Source: Pantoea vagans
GTDB lineage: Bacteria; Pseudomonadota; Gammaproteobacteria; Enterobacterales; Enterobacteriaceae
DNA length: 64,000 bases
Reading direction: 5' to 3'
NCBI RefSeq assembly: GCF_004792415.1
Contig: NZ_CP038853.1
Coordinates: 682,001-746,000, forward strand
In this document: positions 61,408-64,000 of the stretch, piece after piece
Numbering within the stretch: the stretch's first letter is position 1
Layout of the letters: each line of letters starts with the position of its first letter
Notes under the pieces: model-generated
The model's input: the letters and a program-made list of their open reading frames with translations, nothing else
The model's database searches: none
What the model was told of the DNA's origin: nothing
Position numbers and translations under genes: made by a program

Positions 61408-62487
61408 TCAGAATCCCCGATAACTCTTCTGCGCCGTACTCACCTTATACAGATAACGACGCGACTCCGCCGACGGATGCTGGTTCGCCAGGGTCGAATA
61501 GACCTTGCTGGGTGACATGCCGTTAATCATCGAGAACGCCCGATCTTTATCGCTGGAGAAGACGCGCAGCACGCTGCCTGCACCACCGTTATAGGCGGTG
61601 ATCACCGCATAGCGGCGTGATACCGGATCCTGAATGCCGCCCAGATAGCTGCGCTGCAACAGCGACAGATAAGCTGTACCGGCATCGATGTTGTTCTCCG
61701 GATCCAGCAGATAGCTGCGGCTCGGCTTGCCCCATTTACCTTTCATGCGGAACACGTCAACACCGGCGGTATGCTGCACCACCTGCATCAGACCCAGCGC
61801 ATCAGAATGGCTCACGGCGTAGGGGTTGAAGCTCGACTCGGTCTGCATAATCGCCAGGATCAACGAAGCGTCGACACCATACTGCTCGGCGGCTTTACGC
61901 ACCATCGGCAGGTATTTGTGCGCACGCTTATCCAGGTGGTTCGGCACCATCGGAATCGAAATGCTGTAAATCACATGCAGACCCGAGGTACGGCGCATCA
62001 ATTTATTCTGAATCAGATAGTCAGCAAAGGCTTCAGCGCGACCCTGCCAGCGAATCGGCTGACCGGTGTTATCCAGCACCTGACCATAGAGCAGCGGCTC
62101 TTTACTGATCTCAATGTCGTTGGCGTCAGAATAGAGATCGACATTACCCGGATCTTCGCCAATCAACAGCGTGGTCACGATAGCCTGACGCAGACTGGCC
62201 ATTGGATCGGTGCCAGAAATGGTTTCGATGGTCAGCTTACCGCTTTCAAAGTTGATGTGGCTGCGGGTGTAATAGTTGTCGCTATATTTGACGTAATCTT
62301 TCGGTCCGGCGATCAGGACCTCATTGATACCCCAGATATTCTCAATATTGTGAGCAAACTGGCCCATCAGAATATCAAAGCCGTTGGTGTCTTTAACCCA
62401 CTCCTCGTGGGATTGCTGATTCTTTGACCCGGAACAGGAAACCAAAAGTGGTGCTATCACCAGCAGGGCGATTAATTTTTTATTCAT
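61408..62487 (-). CDS. mltC: Membrane-bound lytic murein transglycosylase C
   Basis: Outer-membrane lipoprotein that cleaves the glycan chain of peptidoglycan. 359 residues, same as E. coli MltC. Lipobox LLVSC (Cys 18); N-terminal domain to about 180; SLT domain with catalytic Glu in [25 protein letters not shown] near 217 and later [13 protein letters not shown]. Downstream of yggX on the same strand. Confidence 0.95.
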   Translation of the reverse strand: MNKKLIALLVIAPLLVSCSGSKNQQSHEEWVKDTNGFDILMGQFAHNIENIWGINEVLIAGPKDYVKYSDNYYTRSHINFESGKLTIETISGTDPMASLRQAIVTTLLIGEDPGNVDLYSDANDIEISKEPLLYGQVLDNTGQPIRWQGRAEAFADYLIQNKLMRRTSGLHVIYSISIPMVPNHLDKRAHKYLPMVRKAAEQYGVDASLILAIMQTESSFNPYAVSHSDALGLMQVVQHTAGVDVFRMKGKWGKPSRSYLLDPENNIDAGTAYLSLLQRSYLGGIQDPVSRRYAVITAYNGGAGSVLRVFSSDKDRAFSMINGMSPSKVYSTLANQHPSAESRRYLYKVSTAQKSYRGF

Positions 62488-62541
62488 TGGGAATGCAAGC
62501 CTGACCTGGATAACCGGCCTCAGCGATGAGGCCCGGAATGT

Positions 62542-62814
62542 TTACGCTTCTGGCGGTGTATAGCCTTCGATATGAACGTCTTTGCCTTCGAACAGGAAAT
62601 TGATCATCTCCTTCTCCAGCACCTTACGATCTTCGGGATTCATCATGTTGAGCTTCTTCTCGTTGATCAACATGGTCTGTTTCGCCATCCACTTCTGCCA
62701 GGCTTCTTTGGAGATGTCGTTGTAAATGCGCTTACCCAGGTCGCCCGGATAGAGCTGAAAATCCTGACCTTCCGCGTCGCGCTGTAAAAAAGTACAAAAA
62801 ATGGTGCGGCTCAT
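62542..62814 (-). CDS. yggX: Iron-trafficking / oxidative-damage protein YggX
   Basis: 90-residue protein that protects Fe-S clusters from oxidation. Starts [39 protein letters not shown], with the single conserved cysteine at position 7, and closely follows E. coli YggX from memory. Its ATG overlaps the last base of the mutY stop codon, so it is coupled to mutY. Confidence 0.95.
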   Translation of the reverse strand: MSRTIFCTFLQRDAEGQDFQLYPGDLGKRIYNDISKEAWQKWMAKQTMLINEKKLNMMNPEDRKVLEKEMINFLFEGKDVHIEGYTPPEA

Positions 62815-63896
62815 TACTCTTCCTCATTAATCTCACAACTGTCCAAAGCCAGTTGTCGGGGATGGCGCAGCTCGTGTAACAGGCGCTCAACGGGTGCAGC
62901 TAATCCCACAGATGGTGGCAGCGCTAAGTTATACCAGAGACCGCCTGCTTCATCCATCGCCGCCCCGGCAGAAGGCCACGACAGCCACATTGGCACGATA
63001 TCGAGATGGAAATGACTGAAGGTGTGACGAAACGCGGTAAGCTGCTGCGGTTTTGCATGGATGCCACGCGCCGCCAGCCAGTCATTCAGCGCCGCTTCGG
63101 TGGTGAACTGCGGGAAGCAGAACAGACCGCCCCACAATCCCACAGGCGGGCGCTGCTCCAGCCAGACATCATCGCCATCCTGCATCATCAGGAACCAGCC
63201 GCTGCGCTCCGGCAGCACTTGCTTAGGCTTTTTGCCGGGATAGCTTGCCCAGCTGCTGCTGGCGTACGCCTCACAGCCGCTGTTCAGCGGACAGATTTCA
63301 CACTTCGGCTTAGAGCGGGTACAGACAATCGCACCCAGATCCATCATCGCCTGATTAAACTGGCTGACGCCCTCGGCGGGTGTGACCTCTTCGCTGATCT
63401 GCCACAGCCGTTTCTCGACCTCTTTTTTACCCGGCCAGCCGCTGACGGCATAGCAGCGGGCCAGCACGCGCTTGACGTTGCCATCCAGAATCGGGAAATG
63501 CTGACCCAAAGACAGCGACAGGATCGCACCTGCCGTTGAGCGGCCAACGCCGGGCAGGGCAGAAACATCATCGAAATTACGCGGGAATTCGCCCCGGTGA
63601 ACCTCGACAATCTGCTTTGCCGCTTTATGCAGATTACGCGCACGGGCGTAATAGCCGAGGCCGGTCCAGAGATGCAGCACCTCATCCAGCGGCGCCGCAG
63701 CGAGATCGGTGACCGTGGGGAAGCGCGCCATGAAGCGTTCAAAATAGGGAATAACCGTGGCAACCTGGGTTTGCTGTAGCATCACTTCGGAGAGCCACAC
63801 CTTATAAGGCGTTTTCTCCAGCTGCCACGGCAGGGTTTTGCGACCAAAGCGCTGATACCAGTCCAGCACCTGTTGCGCGAACTGCGGCGCTTGCAT
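62814..63896 (-). CDS. mutY: Adenine DNA glycosylase MutY
   Basis: Removes adenine mispaired with 8-oxoguanine. 360 residues. Catalytic Glu in [12 protein letters not shown] near 38, helix-hairpin-helix [12 protein letters not shown], catalytic Asp in [14 protein letters not shown] near 138, iron-sulfur cysteines in [17 protein letters not shown] and a C-terminal MutT-like domain with [11 protein letters not shown]. Start chosen at the ATG at 63896 to give [14 protein letters not shown], in line with E. coli; there is no Shine-Dalgarno before it, and an upstream in-frame TTG (63983) would add 29 unlike residues. Confidence 0.94.
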   Translation of the reverse strand: MQAPQFAQQVLDWYQRFGRKTLPWQLEKTPYKVWLSEVMLQQTQVATVIPYFERFMARFPTVTDLAAAPLDEVLHLWTGLGYYARARNLHKAAKQIVEVHRGEFPRNFDDVSALPGVGRSTAGAILSLSLGQHFPILDGNVKRVLARCYAVSGWPGKKEVEKRLWQISEEVTPAEGVSQFNQAMMDLGAIVCTRSKPKCEICPLNSGCEAYASSSWASYPGKKPKQVLPERSGWFLMMQDGDDVWLEQRPPVGLWGGLFCFPQFTTEAALNDWLAARGIHAKPQQLTAFRHTFSHFHLDIVPMWLSWPSAGAAMDEAGGLWYNLALPPSVGLAAPVERLLHELRHPRQLALDSCEINEEE

Positions 63897-64000
63897 CATA
63901 AGAAGGAAATTTTCCGTGTTTACTCTACACTCAGGCAGGAATTCCAGCACATGCGCACCTGGGTGTAAACCGGAAGATTGCAAAGGCTTGCTTCTGCTTA

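Noticed and set aside
63897..63983. Longer mutY from a TTG
   Set aside because: Adds 29 residues not seen in MutY; kept the conserved MQAPQF start, though neither start has a clear ribosome binding site.

Overview
The window looks like chromosome of an enterobacterium of the Erwiniaceae, most likely Pantoea or a close relative. This rests on protein resemblance recalled from memory, not a search. Several blocks keep Escherichia coli gene order: prfC-osmY-ytjA-yjjU-yjjV-deoCABD, ytfH/qorB, and speC...mltC-yggX-mutY. Between them lie Erwiniaceae-type accessory genes.

Layout. 1-3368 (minus): a Csu-type (spore coat U) chaperone-usher pilus operon that runs off the left edge. 3914-14362: two tandem MHYT-GGDEF-EAL proteins, a YdcR-like MocR regulator, YlaC, an exported cupin and a four-PAS GGDEF-EAL protein. 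14374-19346: a LacI regulator facing an MFS transporter and a GH31 glycosidase. 19650-22885: ferritin, then a YjiH/YjiG pair with an M20 amidohydrolase. 23179-32427: prfC, osmY, ytjA, yjjUV and the deo operon with recognisable DeoR and CRP sites. 32649-37435: a PBP2 paralogue, a soluble BdlA-like chemotaxis-type protein, tRNA-Phe and a PAS-GGDEF protein. 38187-41588: stress genes yciG, yciF, yciE and trehalase treF. 41940-46657: qorB/ytfH and a cyanide-insensitive type bd oxidase with its small subunit. 47163-55973: a Rob-like regulator, ferric reductase yqjH with yqjI, a SelW-like protein and a hemin uptake operon. 55974-63896: a CinA-family protein, acuI, speC with a leader ORF, a repeat-packed convergent gap, mltC, yggX and mutY.

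Themes. Cyclic-di-GMP signalling is dense: four GGDEF proteins, three also with EAL, plus a BdlA-like protein and a pilus operon. Iron is the second theme: ferritin, ferric-chelate reductase, hemin receptor and heme degradation, with Fur-like boxes.

Observations most worth checking: (1) treF has no ATG, GTG or TTG at its conserved N-terminus and seems to start at ATT behind a perfect AGGAGG; (2) hmuU, the hemin permease, is cut by an apparently in-frame internal deletion to 57 codons while its neighbours are intact; (3) a 120-bp hexanucleotide array (20 units) lies between inverted copies of a roughly 200-bp repeat where E. coli has nupG; (4) two dispersed elements have 16-bp terminal inverted repeats that co-vary between copies; (5) speC is preceded by a well-initiated 33-codon leader ORF and a hairpin covering its ribosome binding site.
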